64,000 nt of DNA from Membranipora membranacea (lineage: Eukaryota; Bryozoa; Gymnolaemata; Cheilostomatida; Membraniporidae). Of this stretch, positions 11,901 to 23,800 are shown piece by piece. Location of the stretch: contig OU612065.1 in the NCBI GenBank assembly GCA_914767715.1, positions 23,810,001-23,874,000 of the forward strand, written 5' to 3'. The notes under the pieces were generated by a model. The model did no database searches, had not been told where the DNA came from, and saw nothing but the letters and a program-made list of their open reading frames with translations. The translations under genes were made by a program, and so were the position numbers. The stretch's first letter is position 1, and each line of letters opens with the position of its first letter.

Positions 11901-14351
11901 TTCACATGGCCACCCACGGGTTTTGGTTGGTTTGGTTTGGTTGGTTTGGTTGACCAACCAAACCAAAAAACCAAAACCCGTGGCCTGTGAACAGGGCTAC
12001 AGTTCTACCCCTTGACTCACTGTAGGGAGCGTTGGTCAACCTTAGCTCAAGAGCGGTCAAAATAACCAGTTGCATTGTATTATCCCTTGTCACAGCCGGT
12101 ACTGTATTATTACAAAAATACTGGTGTCTGACCTAGTTAAAGTTGACCAGGTGCATAAGAGTGTGAATTGATGTTTGAAAGGGATCTTGTGTAATAAACT
12201 TGCTAACACTGCCATACATTACATAAGAGTCTGCAGTTTTAGACGGGTTGTTGACCTTTGCCGATGAACTAATTCAAGTCTTGAGGAAACAATATCATAC
12301 CACATTAATAATAGCAAGAATCCTAAATACTCATTGATAATAGCACTGCTATGAAACCCTAGTAAAGTGATAGCAAATATCTTGCAAAGCTGTTTGGCAA
12401 ATATGTAATGGTAGGTGTGACTTCGTGTTCACAACGCAGAAAACATTATTGATTCTGACCATGTATGGTTTACAGGAAGCCAGACAAATTACTTTCCTAT
12501 AGTCTGTGATTAAAATTATTCCACCTTTATCTGCAGTGGAGGTAATCAACACAGTTTATGTCTGTTATCCACAAAACTCAAATAATCTGTATAAAATGCA
12601 CAGCCTAGGGTTGCACTTCAACAAAAGATAACAACAACAAGTCAGAAGACATAACTTACCTTTTTCCTGGCCAACAATTCGGTTGACCTTCATTACATTC
12701 AGTCTATCCAATATGTCTTGTTTCTCCACATCGAGATACACAATGGTTCCTGCAATAAAAAACTCAATAAATATTATTCTATCACGAAATTTCAGTGTTT
12801 TAGGCAGAGGCGATGCAATGGTGTACATATAAAATTACTGATATGATGTTTCTTCATAGAGTAACAAAACTTTGGTGTTTAACTAGGACTATGAGAAGTA
12901 TTATAGCACACAATATATCGGGTTAGTGACATATCTGCATATTCTAATTTATGATGAATCTATTTCTGAAAATGTTGATGCAACGTCGTAATAAAAATAG
13001 CTGAACTGCAGTTAAAAGCAGTATATGAAATATTATTGTTTCCTGCATCTCTCATTGTATCTCAAATGTGTATTACATTGCATACTGCAGATGGAATGCC
13101 ATGATCCACAGCAATTTCAAATTGTCAAAATTTGAGTATAACATCCAACAGTAATATACTGCACGACAAACCGGCCTATCGTTATATTACAACTATTGCC
13201 TCACCCAGTTTCCTAGCATAATCCATGGAATCGTCATTCATGGGTTGAGAGCCAGACAATGATATAATGCTTCTCTCGGCCTTAAATTTCATGAAAGTCT
13301 GTGCTTCTAAATCTAGCATTTCCTTTCCTCCGACATGCGCTAACTGCAATTACAAGCAATGATATGGAACCTTCATTTGCAATCAAAACCCAAGTCATAT
13401 GTAAGCAGTGTGCAATGTAAGATAAGTCCCGCGTAGGTAGATTCCATTGTGTTGCAATGGAAATGCGAAATAATAATATCATACACAGTATTGTAGCATA
13501 ATCCATTATTTTACATGTGAGAGGCTGTTAATCATAGCCTAGGCCTATATGATTTTAGTAGTTCAGACCTTTTCAGCAACAGACATCCCCCAGCTAGGTT
13601 CCAGTACGTGATCATCAACATCAATCACTTTCATCTTCAGCAAGGCCCCAAGTTCTCGGGCAACCACCGTTTTTCCAGCACCAGGAGCTCCCATCAATAT
13701 GATGTTACTCTGATAAATGGAATAAGTGTAAAAATTAAGTGTTTTTAACTTGATCCTAGTGTGTCCTTTAATTTTGATGCACAGGTCATGAGTAGTCCTA
13801 CTAGTGTGAACATGCAAGTAGCGCTTCGCCTACAAACCAGGAAAAGATATAATAAGGAACAATCACATTACACTACAGGATTAATAGATACTTACACCTC
13901 TTTTACATTTGTAGTGCTCAATCTTCTGTGCTGCATATCCTCTGGTTTGTATAGTAGATACCACTGCTGTTGATTGTAAATCTGACAAAGGAGACTTTGA
14001 TGAGAGACTAGTACCATAAACTCTGGTGGCGGCTGTGAATTTGTAAGGTAATCTGTGAGCTGATGTTGAGCTAGAAAGCTTACTTTTCCTCAAAGCTAAT
14101 GGTAATCCTGAAGGAAGCTGGATATTATGAGACATTGCAGATGAGGAGCCACCACCGAGAATTGAGCCATCAGGCTCTCTCTTTGTCTTACCACATGCAC
14201 TAGTAACTGTTTGTGAGCTGTGGCTGCTATGTCTGGAGTTAAGACTATAAAGAGTATTTGTGGTGGTGAATCTTGTAGAAAACTGCCTCTTCAACTTTGA
14301 AAAGAATCCACTGAATTTCTGGCTCAGAGAGCCAGACACTTGAGTAAACAT
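5990..14351 (-). CDS. THNSL1: threonine synthase-like 1 (shikimate kinase-like plus PLP domain)
   Basis: Sixteen exons, read from 14351 down: 14351-13896, 13709-13569, 13343-13205, 12749-12660, 11340-11194, 10578-10367, 9913-9714, 9325-9255, 8974-8876, 8543-8441, 8129-7964, 7506-7405, 7191-7036, 6762-6672, 6482-6220, 6082-5990. Total 842 residues; every splice keeps frame. Residues 1-152 (exon 1) are Ser/Arg-rich and look like a mitochondrial leader plus low-complexity extension. A shikimate-kinase-like P-loop GAPGAGKT sits at 159-166. The threonine-synthase-type PLP domain carries HGPTASFKD with the Schiff-base lysine near 439, ATSGDTG in exon 8, and SAANSIN and PTGNFGN in exon 11. Human THNSL1 is 743 residues, so the N-terminus here is longer. 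Animals do not make threonine this way; the true substrate is not settled. It shares a 302-bp promoter region with KIN. Confidence 0.95.
9656..9691. repeat. 36-bp perfect palindrome in THNSL1 intron 7
   Basis: Two exact 18-base halves (TATCACAGAGTAAGGATA and its complement) with no loop, about 20 bases inside the intron from the exon 7 donor. In the pre-mRNA it would fold as a long hairpin next to the 5' splice site. Confidence 0.95.
11893..11999. mobile_element. 107-bp hairpin MITE with 9-bp target duplication
   Basis: The ends are inverted repeats (TAGCCCTGTTCACA / TGTGAACAGGGCTA), and nearly the whole element folds back on itself through GGTTTTGG-type repeats in the middle. The direct repeat CAGTTCTAC flanks it at 11884-11892 and 12000-12008. 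Inverted ends plus a direct duplication is the signature of a non-autonomous DNA transposon; a 9-bp duplication would fit a Mutator-like source, 8 bp a hAT or P-like source. It lies in THNSL1 intron 4. Confidence 0.85.
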
Positions 14352-14653
14352 GGCTAGTTATCAGTATTCACTCATGTTTAATTTGCAAAAAAAACACTGT
14401 CATAAATTAGCTAATAATTGTCAGTGTTACAAGTCAGTTTGCAAAAGTGAGACTGCATAGAGCATGACATCATGCTCAACAATCAAAACCACTCCTTTGT
14501 GATAATCTGATAAAAGTGAAAGTCTTCTAGACAGGTAATAAACCTGTCAATTTATAATTTTGTATGTCACATCAGGTCAAGGTCATTTTAAAATTCTCAG
14601 ACTACAAGCAAATTTATCAACAAAAGGCTTTTTTGTTTATTAATAAGTTGAAC
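14352..14653. promoter_or_regulatory. bidirectional promoter region of THNSL1 and KIN
   Basis: Only 302 bp separate the two start codons, which face away from each other, so both promoters and 5'UTRs must lie here. I see no TATA box at a convincing distance. The pairing is inferred from spacing only. Confidence 0.65.
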
Positions 14654-17600
14654 ATGGGAAAAGATGGTAAAAGTGGTGGGTTCCTCACTCCCAAAGCCAT
14701 AGCCAACAGAATAAAATCTAAAGGTCTCCAAAAGTTGAGATGGTACTGTCAGATGTGTCAAAAACAATGTAGAGATGAGGTATGATATGATTATTTGTGT
14801 ACCAACCATAATAATAATCTGCCATATATATGCATATATGTAATATATATTACTACGTAATGTCACTATTGTTACTGTATTGTGTTGTTTTACAAAGATT
14901 TGGCTTAGTTCATGGTTTAAACAAGAAATTAGATACTAACACCAAGGAGTAACCCTGTTACTCCAATGAAGAGGGAGTTCATTGGTTACTCCTTGCTAAC
15001 ACCTTGTTTAAACCAAGTATGTCAATGTATATTATGGGATACCAAGGACAGGAGTATCAGCTGTTGCTCCTTGGTAATACATTCACCACCGCCTCAATCC
15101 CTGCTCAATCCTTTCATACATCAAACCGCTTCTCTGCCTATTGGCTAAGATCAAAGTGTCATGGCCAATGGCTGATTAGTGCCTGTTTTAGTTCCTGGCA
15201 GCTTGCTGCACACTCACGATTAGGAGGTCCACAATGGCCTCACCTCTAGGATGCATTCTAGTTTACTAGGATGTATCACACTCTCAGTACGAGGACTTCG
15301 GGCAACTTGCGTCCCTCTTTAGGGGCAGCCCACCCTCTGTTTTGTCATAAACAGGTCTTTCATACATCAAATTATGCTATGTAATGTACTGACTCCTTGT
15401 TAAGGCTTGTTAAGACAGATTATCTCCCTCTGTGGTTTACCAGGAAGTTTTATGTGAAGCACTTTGGTCAGAGGTAATTTGTTCTGTTCAATTAGAAACA
15501 GCCAAAATCGCAATCTGAGTGAGAATGTGAGTGAGTGATACCTGCTAGGGCTCTCGCTTTCAGATCGCTCACTCAATGATGGAACTGTATACATTTTAAG
15601 TGAGCGATTTGGGAGCGATTTTGTCTAATTGAAAGACCAAGTGAGTGATAAATTTGAGCGATGTGATAGTGATAACTTGCTTTAGTAATGCATCGCTCTT
15701 TCTAATTGAAAGACCCCTCAGCTTTATGTACTGTGAACTTGCTTTGAATGAGATTGAAATTTTCAGTTTTTATAATCTTCCAATATTATTCAATCTCATC
15801 CAAAGCAAAGTGTCTTTGAGCACTCTTATTTTAACAGTATTTTAACATGTTTTCATATACCAATTATAGAATGGGTTTAAGTGCCATACTACGTCAGAAT
15901 CACATCAGCGACAGTTGCTCCTTTTTGCCGAGAACCCAGATGACTTTCTCGGCACTTATTCTGCGTGAGTAATTTTGTTCTTCTGTTCACATTGTCCAGT
16001 TGCCAGCCATAGGTGGCTTTATACTGTTGAAATGTGCTTGGGTATATATGTATTCAGTCTAAACCTAAATTTAATTCTAGTAATGTAAGATAAGATGAGA
16101 TTTTTATTGGTTGCTTGCATCAGGGATGGAGCAAAATTAAGTGACTGATGGTGGCTCATTTAAAAATCGACTACTAGTATGTATATAACTATCATGGTAT
16201 CTAGCTGCTCTAGTTTTGGCACTGATGAAAGATCGTCTACCAGGAATATAACAATGGTTAGGAATATGATTCTGATCATTTAAAAAGTTCTCGACAGTAC
16301 TGCCAACTTCTAACTTTCCTTATGACTGATGCTGAGCTCTGTATTCTTACAAACTAAAATGATGATTTGGCGGTGGACAGGAACGTTGCTAAAACAAATA
16401 TCCGAGAGGTTGTTTCAAATTATCTGTGATTTACAGGGAATTTAAGGATGGCTACCTTGATTTGTTGAAAAGGCAGTTTGGCACTAAGCGTGTAAGAGCC
16501 AATCAGGTATATCAAGACTACATCAACGACAAAGACCACGTCCACATGAACTCAACAGAATGGGAAACTCTGACGGAATTTATCAAATGGCTTGGTAGAG
16601 AAGGTTTGTATTGTCAGATACAGCATTACACAAAGCCTCATCTCGCAACACATTCCTTCAATGCTGTGCAAATTCTTCAATTATTTTTCACAAATTAGTT
16701 TAAGCCATCATAACAGTTCATCAAACCTTTACCATTCAAAGACGGAACATGAGTGTTGAATCATGCAAGGTTCAAAAGTTTGGTTCTTGCGACAAAGTTT
16801 ATGCTTGGTGTATTGTAGGTCTATGTGTAGTCGATGAGACTGAAAAAGGTTGGTTTGTGCAGTATATAGATAGAGACCCTGAGACGTTACGCAAAGCTGA
16901 GGCAGCTAAAAGTAGGGAAAAGCATGAGAAAGATGATGAAGAGAGGCTAGCTGCTTTTATTCAGGTATTTGAATTATTTTCTATCATATGCATTGTCCAA
17001 AACTTCGTTCCTGAGGCTTGTCATATTGGATACAGAAGCTACAATATGTTGATTGATCAGCAAAATCAGTCAACTAACCACAGAATTATTCTGCACTGTG
17101 AAAAGGTCTTTATCTGCAGGGTTGACTTTTTAGGTTATCAAATAAGGCTAAGGTGCTGATGAAATCACACAGTCAAGGCCACCAAGCATTCAGGGTGCTT
17201 CAGCTTAATATCCTCATGCACAAAGTACATGGGCTTGCATCCTTTCCAGTGCTGAACCAATTGTCAGTGACTTACGAATTTATGTGTTTAGTCCCAAGTA
17301 GAGAAGGGAAAAGAAAGTGGACAAAATCATGAGGAGTCAAGACCCACAGAACTAGCTCGAGAAGATGACGATGTTAAAGGTAGGTAACGCGTAATATGGA
17401 GAACAGCTCCATTCTAGTAGGAATATTGTATTGTTGGGTTTAGTGCAGCACTCCTCAAAAGATAATGATAATAAGAACAGGTATGATAGTATGGAAAAAA
17501 CCTTTTTATATAATTACAATTAGAATGAGTGATGATTTTTGGGAAAAATCCTTCACTCATTCAAAGTCCGTCATTCAAAGTCCTCACTCTTTGGGTCTTT

Positions 17601-20063
17601 CAATTAGACAAATTTGATAGGTATGAGATGGGTGAATTTTGTCGACATCATGGGTATCAAATGATGATGTTTCCTACAAAAAGTATTAAAAACTTACTAT
17701 GGCCTCATTTCTGTTTTACTTTTAGTTACATTTGGGTTCGGAGAAGCTAATAAATCACAAGCCTCGGCCAGCTCTGCATCATCAGCAAAGTAAGTATAAC
17801 TACTTTTTGAAATTGTCCATGCATTTCTTGGTCTGGTGTCATTTCTCAGTACAGATTCGTGATCAAAATTATATTTTTCTGATGTAGCATTATTTTACCT
17901 TTTAATTTCGTAAATCCTTTTTAATTGATTTTACCCCACGGCTGAAAAGAAAGAATGTCTACCTTTTCTCAACAATTATGTAAAGGAGCCACTATCAATC
18001 AGCCAAATATATTTGAGCTTTTGATCTTGTTATCATTCTCAGATCTGCATCATCTAATCCATTGAAAGCGGCTAAATCCGATCAGCCTGTCATGAAGAAG
18101 AGGAAAGATGATAGCAGAAAAAGGAAGAGTGCCTTGGATGAAATCATGGAGGTAAGAGTTTAAGACTGAGATCTGAGATCTGAGATCAAGTTTTACAAAA
18201 GATCCTAATATTGGCTGTAAGATCTTTGAGGAATGTACATATATCATTAAAATTCTTTATGAAAAAAGGCAAATTCTACTTATAAGGTCTGGGCGGTGAT
18301 GAATTCGGCAAATCAGGTGCAGTAAGTACCCTAATCCAAACCAGGAATTCTGTGTTTTTTATGACATTATGTATCATAACTCAAATATAATTTTACTTGC
18401 TGCCAAACCACCTGCGTCATGCCTCATAATGAGTGATATGTCTTGTATGAGAAATATACATATTAACAAATGGGAGTTATCCTCTCTTAGATACAGTGTA
18501 GACAAATCCTTAATCAACATCAATACTTTTTGTGAAATTTAGATGGAGGAAAAGAAAAAGAAAGAAGCTGCTTCTGTTAAGAAAGACTATTGGCTATTCC
18601 CTGGTTTGTAACATATTAAAATCATCCTGAACAAGACCGTGGTAGTAGACAACCCCCAACATTTTTACAGGCTTATATTGCAATCAGCTTGTTAACGATT
18701 GTAATATAACCCAACAAGTATTGTTTTGAGCATAATATACAACATCAAGATATAACTGTTACTCTTTGATAACATTGGTATTGACTCTCTATTCACCTTC
18801 ATTTTTGTCATATAGATATAGTGATAAAGATTGTAACTAAGAAGCTTGGTGATAAGTACTACAAGAAGAAGGCAGTTGTGGTTGAGGTTAAAGAAAGGTA
18901 CAGAGCTGTAGTTAAGTTACTGGATAGTGGAGAGAAACTGAAACTTGACCAAACACACTTGGAAACAGTTTTACCAGCAATTGGTATGTACAATCACCAC
19001 AGGTCATAATGAGAAACTTTAATGTGATATATTGCTTTTTCTGTTTCCCAGAAACTACTTCTCACACATCAAAAGTCATTCCACTGACACATCGGTAGTT
19101 GTAGTACTACTGGAATTTCATGATACCCATACAATATCAAAAATTTTTAACTATATGGTAAAACATGAACTTGTTTTAGAGGTTTGCTGAGCTATGTAGA
19201 GTTTGGTTATAGATTTGTCTTGCATTTATTATTTTACATGCTGCTCTTTGTGTTCTTGTGAAACAATACTTTTGCCCATGTGGTCAGGTTTAAATTAAAA
19301 GGTTATAGAATGCAATTTAACTTGACTGAGGAATATCCTGGGTTTATATTGAGTAGTGAGTTGCTCTGCTTATTCTTGCCTTTGATTACCAGGTAAAACA
19401 GTGTTAGTACTGAACGGTGTATTCAGAGGTGAGGAAGCTGAGATGGTCAAACTAAACGAGTCTAAGTTCTCATGTGATGTAAAAATATCAGCTGTAAGTA
19501 TTCTCTTCCTGGTTTAGTGATAAGCTAAAGATAAAAGTTATCAGTTTCAAGTTTCGGCTGCCAAATCCATCACCAATCAACTTCAGGTAGCAGGGAAAAA
19601 AAGACTCACTGATGACATGCCTGTTCAAATTCTCATAGAAAAGAAAATGCAACTCCATTGCAGTTAACCCTGAAGCTATAAGATATTAGGCTATGCTGTG
19701 CTCGGTTTACAGTGCTGCTAAGTAGGATTGCAGATATTCTCGCCGTGGCCCTGGCCACCTACTGAAACTTATTTAACACTCAAGCTGTGCCGAGATAGCG
19801 GGTAGTAGTATTCCATTATCAACCACTTTCTTGCGCATAAAATGGTTGATAATGGTATGCTACTGCCAGCTATACAGCACTACTCGAGCGCTTAAACTAA
19901 CTGAAATCAAATTTCTTTGCCCTGCTCTGAATTTATTTATATTTTTTTCCACCGTACTCCTCTGCTTGACAATATGACTGGTTATATTTTACAGGGACCA
20001 CTAAAGGGAAAACTTGCCACAGGTATTCCATATGAAGATATAAGTAAACTCCAAGTTAGCTGA
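14654..20063 (+). CDS. KIN: DNA/RNA-binding protein KIN17
   Basis: Eleven exons: 14654-14779, 15870-15964, 16437-16603, 16819-16964, 17292-17379, 17726-17789, 18043-18151, 18543-18603, 18816-18983, 19393-19493, 19995-20063. Product 397 residues (human 393). The N-terminus FLTPKAIANRIKSKGLQKLR is the family signature. A C2H2 zinc finger uses C32, C35, H48 and H54. The winged-helix-like domain contains HMNSTEWETLTEFIKWLGREG-type sequence in exon 3. A basic Lys-rich segment in exon 7 is the likely nuclear signal, followed by tandem SH3-like KOW-type domains ending in GIPYEDISKL. KIN17 is a nuclear protein involved in DNA replication, damage response and RNA processing. An upstream in-frame ATG at 14564 exists, but homology begins at 14654. 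The gene is tail to tail with the lipase gene. Confidence 0.97.
14914..15014. repeat. nested hairpin in KIN intron 1
   Basis: Outer arms GGTTTAAACAAG and CTTGTTTAAACC are exact complements. Inside them AAGGAGTAACC (14944) pairs with GGTTACTCCTT (14984), and innermost CCAATGAA pairs with TTCATTGG. The phrase CTAACACC appears as a direct repeat on both sides. A weaker hairpin with ACCAAGG/CCTTGGT arms follows at about 15040-15076. Confidence 0.8.
15484..15717. mobile_element. MITE family 1, older copy, in KIN intron 1
   Basis: About 230 bp closely matching the element at 29197-29449. It has a degraded left end ending in TTCAATTAGAAA, a right end TTTCTAATTGAAAGACCCC, and internal motifs rich in GAGTGAGCGAT. 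The inner sequence TTTGTCTAATTGAAAGACC repeats the terminal motif mid-element. No clear target duplication remains, so this copy looks older. Confidence 0.8.
17594..17612 (-). mobile_element. MITE family 1 fragment in KIN intron 5
   Basis: GGTCTTTCAATTAGACAAA is the exact reverse complement of 19 internal bases at 15620-15638 of the KIN intron 1 element. The surroundings include GAGTGATGA and CACTCATT motifs but no full element. Confidence 0.5.
19801..19867. repeat. long-armed hairpin in KIN intron 10
   Basis: Arms of about 27 bases (GGTAGTAGTATTCCATTATC... and ...GATAATGGTATGCTACTGCC) pair with a few mismatches around an 11-base loop. Confidence 0.8.
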
Positions 20064-20857
20064 ACCGTTCAGTTAGCATTACAAACTCAATCATACTATT
20101 CATTTGGGACAAGGTGGAATGAGTTGACCGTGGTGGCTGCCTGCTTCGTAAAAGTGGGAGCCTAGTGACAGCCAGTACATTCCTTCAGAAAGTGATAGGA
20201 ATTGTTGAAGGCGAAATGAGACGATACTTAGCATCAGTCAATTGAGCTCTGGTTTATTTTTACATGCATATTTCAATGTCTTGGTGTAATAGAAAAATAA
20301 ATTTTTACTGCCTGATAGCCTACTACATATAGTTGAAATAATATCACTGGTTTAATACACTAGAAAAAAAAGAATAATCTAATACTTTTGACTGACAGAT
20401 CAAAGTATTTTTGAAACAATTGTTTTTGGCACAGGAGTTAAATATTTAACAGAAAAAAGTGTATATACATAATAAATACATATCTCTGGCAATACTGTTT
20501 GGTGGAAGCATTAACATACTTTGTTTCACTATAATCGATATGCAAAAAAAAAAATTCTATATATCTAATATTTTGAGGTAACAACAAGGTTGACTAAAGG
20601 CACAGGGTTAACTATAAAAGCCCGTAATAAAATGAGTTGATAAGTTCTGTTGCCCATCAATACAGTGAGTTATAGACATCACTATAGCCATGCCCTTCAC
20701 CAAATCAAATTCTCCATAAGACAAAAATACAAAAATAGAACACTATAGAAACCTTTAGACATTAGCGGATAGCTTCAGAATACTGACCCGAAAGAAAATC
20801 AACAAATTCACTAAGAGTATTGTTCAAGCACCTAGACTACTTGTCGTGTGTATGATT
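20064..20857. other. convergent spacer between KIN and the PNPLA2-like gene
   Basis: Contains the 3'UTRs of both genes and no coding region. AATAAA at 20296-20301 suits KIN. TTTATT at 20264-20269 reads AATAAA on the minus strand and could serve the lipase gene, giving overlapping 3' ends. Confidence 0.6.
20296..20301 (+). terminator. poly(A) signal for KIN
   Basis: AATAAA about 230 bases after the KIN stop codon. Confidence 0.55.
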
Positions 20858-23800
20858 CTATGATGGTGTGGCATCATCAACCTCCATACCACTTTCACCC
20901 TGAATATTGTCAAATCCTTCTGCACTGATTACAGATCGAGTAGATCCACCATATTGCCTTAGTTTCTTCGCCGCTAAAGCGCTGAATAGCTCAGCAGGAG
21001 ACGGTGGTGCCCGTCTCTTATCCTCATCTTCCAGTTTGAAGATCTCAGTTGTTTTGAGTTGACCGTCCTCATCTTTGTAGTAGTATGCAAGGATAGCCTC
21101 CGTGTGGTCTGCCACAGACATACACTGATCATATGTGTCCACATATTGATTGCATGGAGTTTTATCGCCACCACCCTGAAAATAGAAATGGTCATTCTTA
21201 TTTTAGTTAATAAAAGATAAGTTCGGGAAGCGACAAGCAATGCGAAGCTCATAAGAGACAAGTTTTGAAGATTTTTATGACAGTGTTCTTAGAAGCGTAC
21301 GCAAAACCATCCCAACACATGTATTGAATAATATGAGCAAGGAAGCAAATATGCCTTGAGGCACAAACATCCATCTCAGGGCCAATCCCGAATTGACATA
21401 TAAGGCTAGAATTAACGAATACCAAAGAAAGATTGGAAAATCCCTTGCATTCCAAACAAGTTTTTTGAACTTTGGACTGGGCACTTTGGACTAGATTTTT
21501 TATCTTTGATTTCCGACATTGCGTCAAAAGTATACCAAAGCTTTTATCAACGAACTCATGCTCATGCTAGTATTATATTTGTACTGCTATTTATAAAATA
21601 GGCAAAGATAAAAAGAGCGAAGTGAATAATTTACCATGAGGAGTGACCGTGGTCAAATGTCACGTCCTCGAATTGCACTCGTGCAACTACATCAACTTAA
21701 AGTGGGTCTAAAATTTTCCAGTAGATAGACACTAATTCGGATGGAATAAGAGCAGGCCATCAATTACATATGACTTTTTTGTGCTCAACACTTCATTCTG
21801 CAAAGTAGTCATGAGTCATCCATTTTGATAATAATCTTCACATAAAACGTCAGCGGATCACCCGCATCATGTATTTTAACCAGAGATGACTTTTGCTGTA
21901 CGTAAGTTCTCAGACCAATTAATACCCTGGACATCAATGCAGTATGTGTTATTCTATCTAATGCATCTATAACATACCTCAGAAAATGAGGGACGTCTAC
22001 TGGTAGCCCGACTTCTGGCTCTGCTTGGGCAGCGGCTAGTGCTGCGACTGGGATTGAGACTTCTCCTGACCACAAAATGTTGGTGTGAATGATCTCCTAA
22101 AACAAATTTATTCATATTTTATTAACTGTTCCCTCACAACTATTCAAGGAAAGCAATCTGAAACATGTAGGACATGATCTTTTAAAGCTGGGTACTTAGT
22201 CAGATTCTTTCTATGGGGGCAGCGTTGGTCAGATTTCTTTATCGTCAATAAGAGAGTAGGTGAACGACCACTGGTTATGTCATTTAATTCATACACTTAT
22301 GAAATAGGGAAGGCCATTACCCTCTCTTTGTACACAAGCTTGCACGCAACGGAGCGGGAAAGTGCCTGCAACACTGTTAGTCAATGCAGGCATGCAAACA
22401 ACTTAGTCCAGTTGCTTTGCTAATAAGTTGCTTTTCAGTCAGTTGCTCTGACAATTAGCATCTCACCTCTCAAAACACTAAAGACACTCACCAGTATCCA
22501 CTACATCAAATGTTGGATCGAGAGATTTATTTTCTGGATATTTCTCTCTGAGATTGTGGATGTATTCTATGTTTTCTGTGGTGCTCAGTCCTACACCAAA
22601 GCCGATTCTCTGGTCATTGATACGGGCGTGTGATGTCATAACCATATCAGACATAACATCAGCTTGTTGAACCTCTGTGATGGCCAACTGACAGACAAAC
22701 CTAGCAAAAGAAGTTGACATTTGGGTAAAGACTAAAAAACCAACGGCACAAATACAGCAGTCTTTTACCGGTTAAAGCAATGATGTCTGAGGCTTTTATT
22801 CAATAGAACTGATGACAGTTGTCAAGATTAGCACAAGCAAAGCAACTGACATGTTGTTGTTAAATTAAGCTTTACAAACCATAGATAGACATGATGATGG
22901 TGTTTGCGACCTGTTGTCCAGTTAAAAGAAGTTGTAAAAGATGAAAATGTTCAAGGTGAGACGCTGAGCCAATTGTAATATATATTAAGATGAGCAAGAG
23001 TATTATGTTCATTCCCAAAGCCAGGAAAACAAGAATTAGTTTCAACAGTGTAAAAAACTGAGATCAGAGAATGTCTCAGTTCTATTTTTGTTTTGATTTG
23101 AAGTTCCGGGTTAAGTTTCTCATTAAATTAGGCAATGACCCAACAAGCTTGTTTGTGCAGAAATAAGGGCTTGTCAATTCCATGATGAATGTTGTTGTTT
23201 GTTTCCTCAACACGAGATTTACTTTTTAGAGTACTGGTACAACATCAACTATAGATCTCTCAATAACACCTACATTTATTTCTGAGCAATCTAAAAGATC
23301 TACAGAACCTCAAACTTAGCTTACTTCCAAGTCAATGCCCCTAATCTTGTATCATTGTGTTATTCAGATAACTGCACCAAATAAACTTGTTCGATAAAAT
23401 CGGCATAGGTCAGCCCCTATCTCGGACCCTTATTTTTACCCAATGTCATACAACAATATTCCCAACATGTTGGTCTTTCCTTGATTTTTCAGAAGCATTG
23501 ACCACTGGTTATTCATTAGCCAGTACCCAACTCATATCATCAGTTAATTGTTAAAACGAGCCTATAATGTGATCTTTACCATGTTCAGATACTTACTTAG
23601 CACTATAGTGACTCTTGCCTTTAGTGATGACTTTGCCTGAAAGGAGACTAGCATACCAGATTGCCGTCTCAATAAGCCACTTTACATCACTTGTCAACGA
23701 TGGCAGCCATTTCAGAATCCTATAATGAGAGATAGAGAAAACACATGATGGGATGGCAGAAAAATTATGCAAATGAGCTACATCCATATGAACAGGATCT

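Noticed and set aside
15201-15360. Apparent structured GC-richer stretch in KIN intron 1, considered as an ncRNA
   Set aside because: No recognisable RNA family motif and no compensatory evidence available from one sequence.
17105-17156. Possible alternative KIN exon after the acceptor-like TTTATCTGCAG
   Set aside because: It would not keep homology; the exon at 17292-17379 matches the family's SQV..K..E..ELARE..D block and phase.
18165-18186. GAGATCT mini-tandem
   Set aside because: Three short copies next to a donor site; simple slippage.
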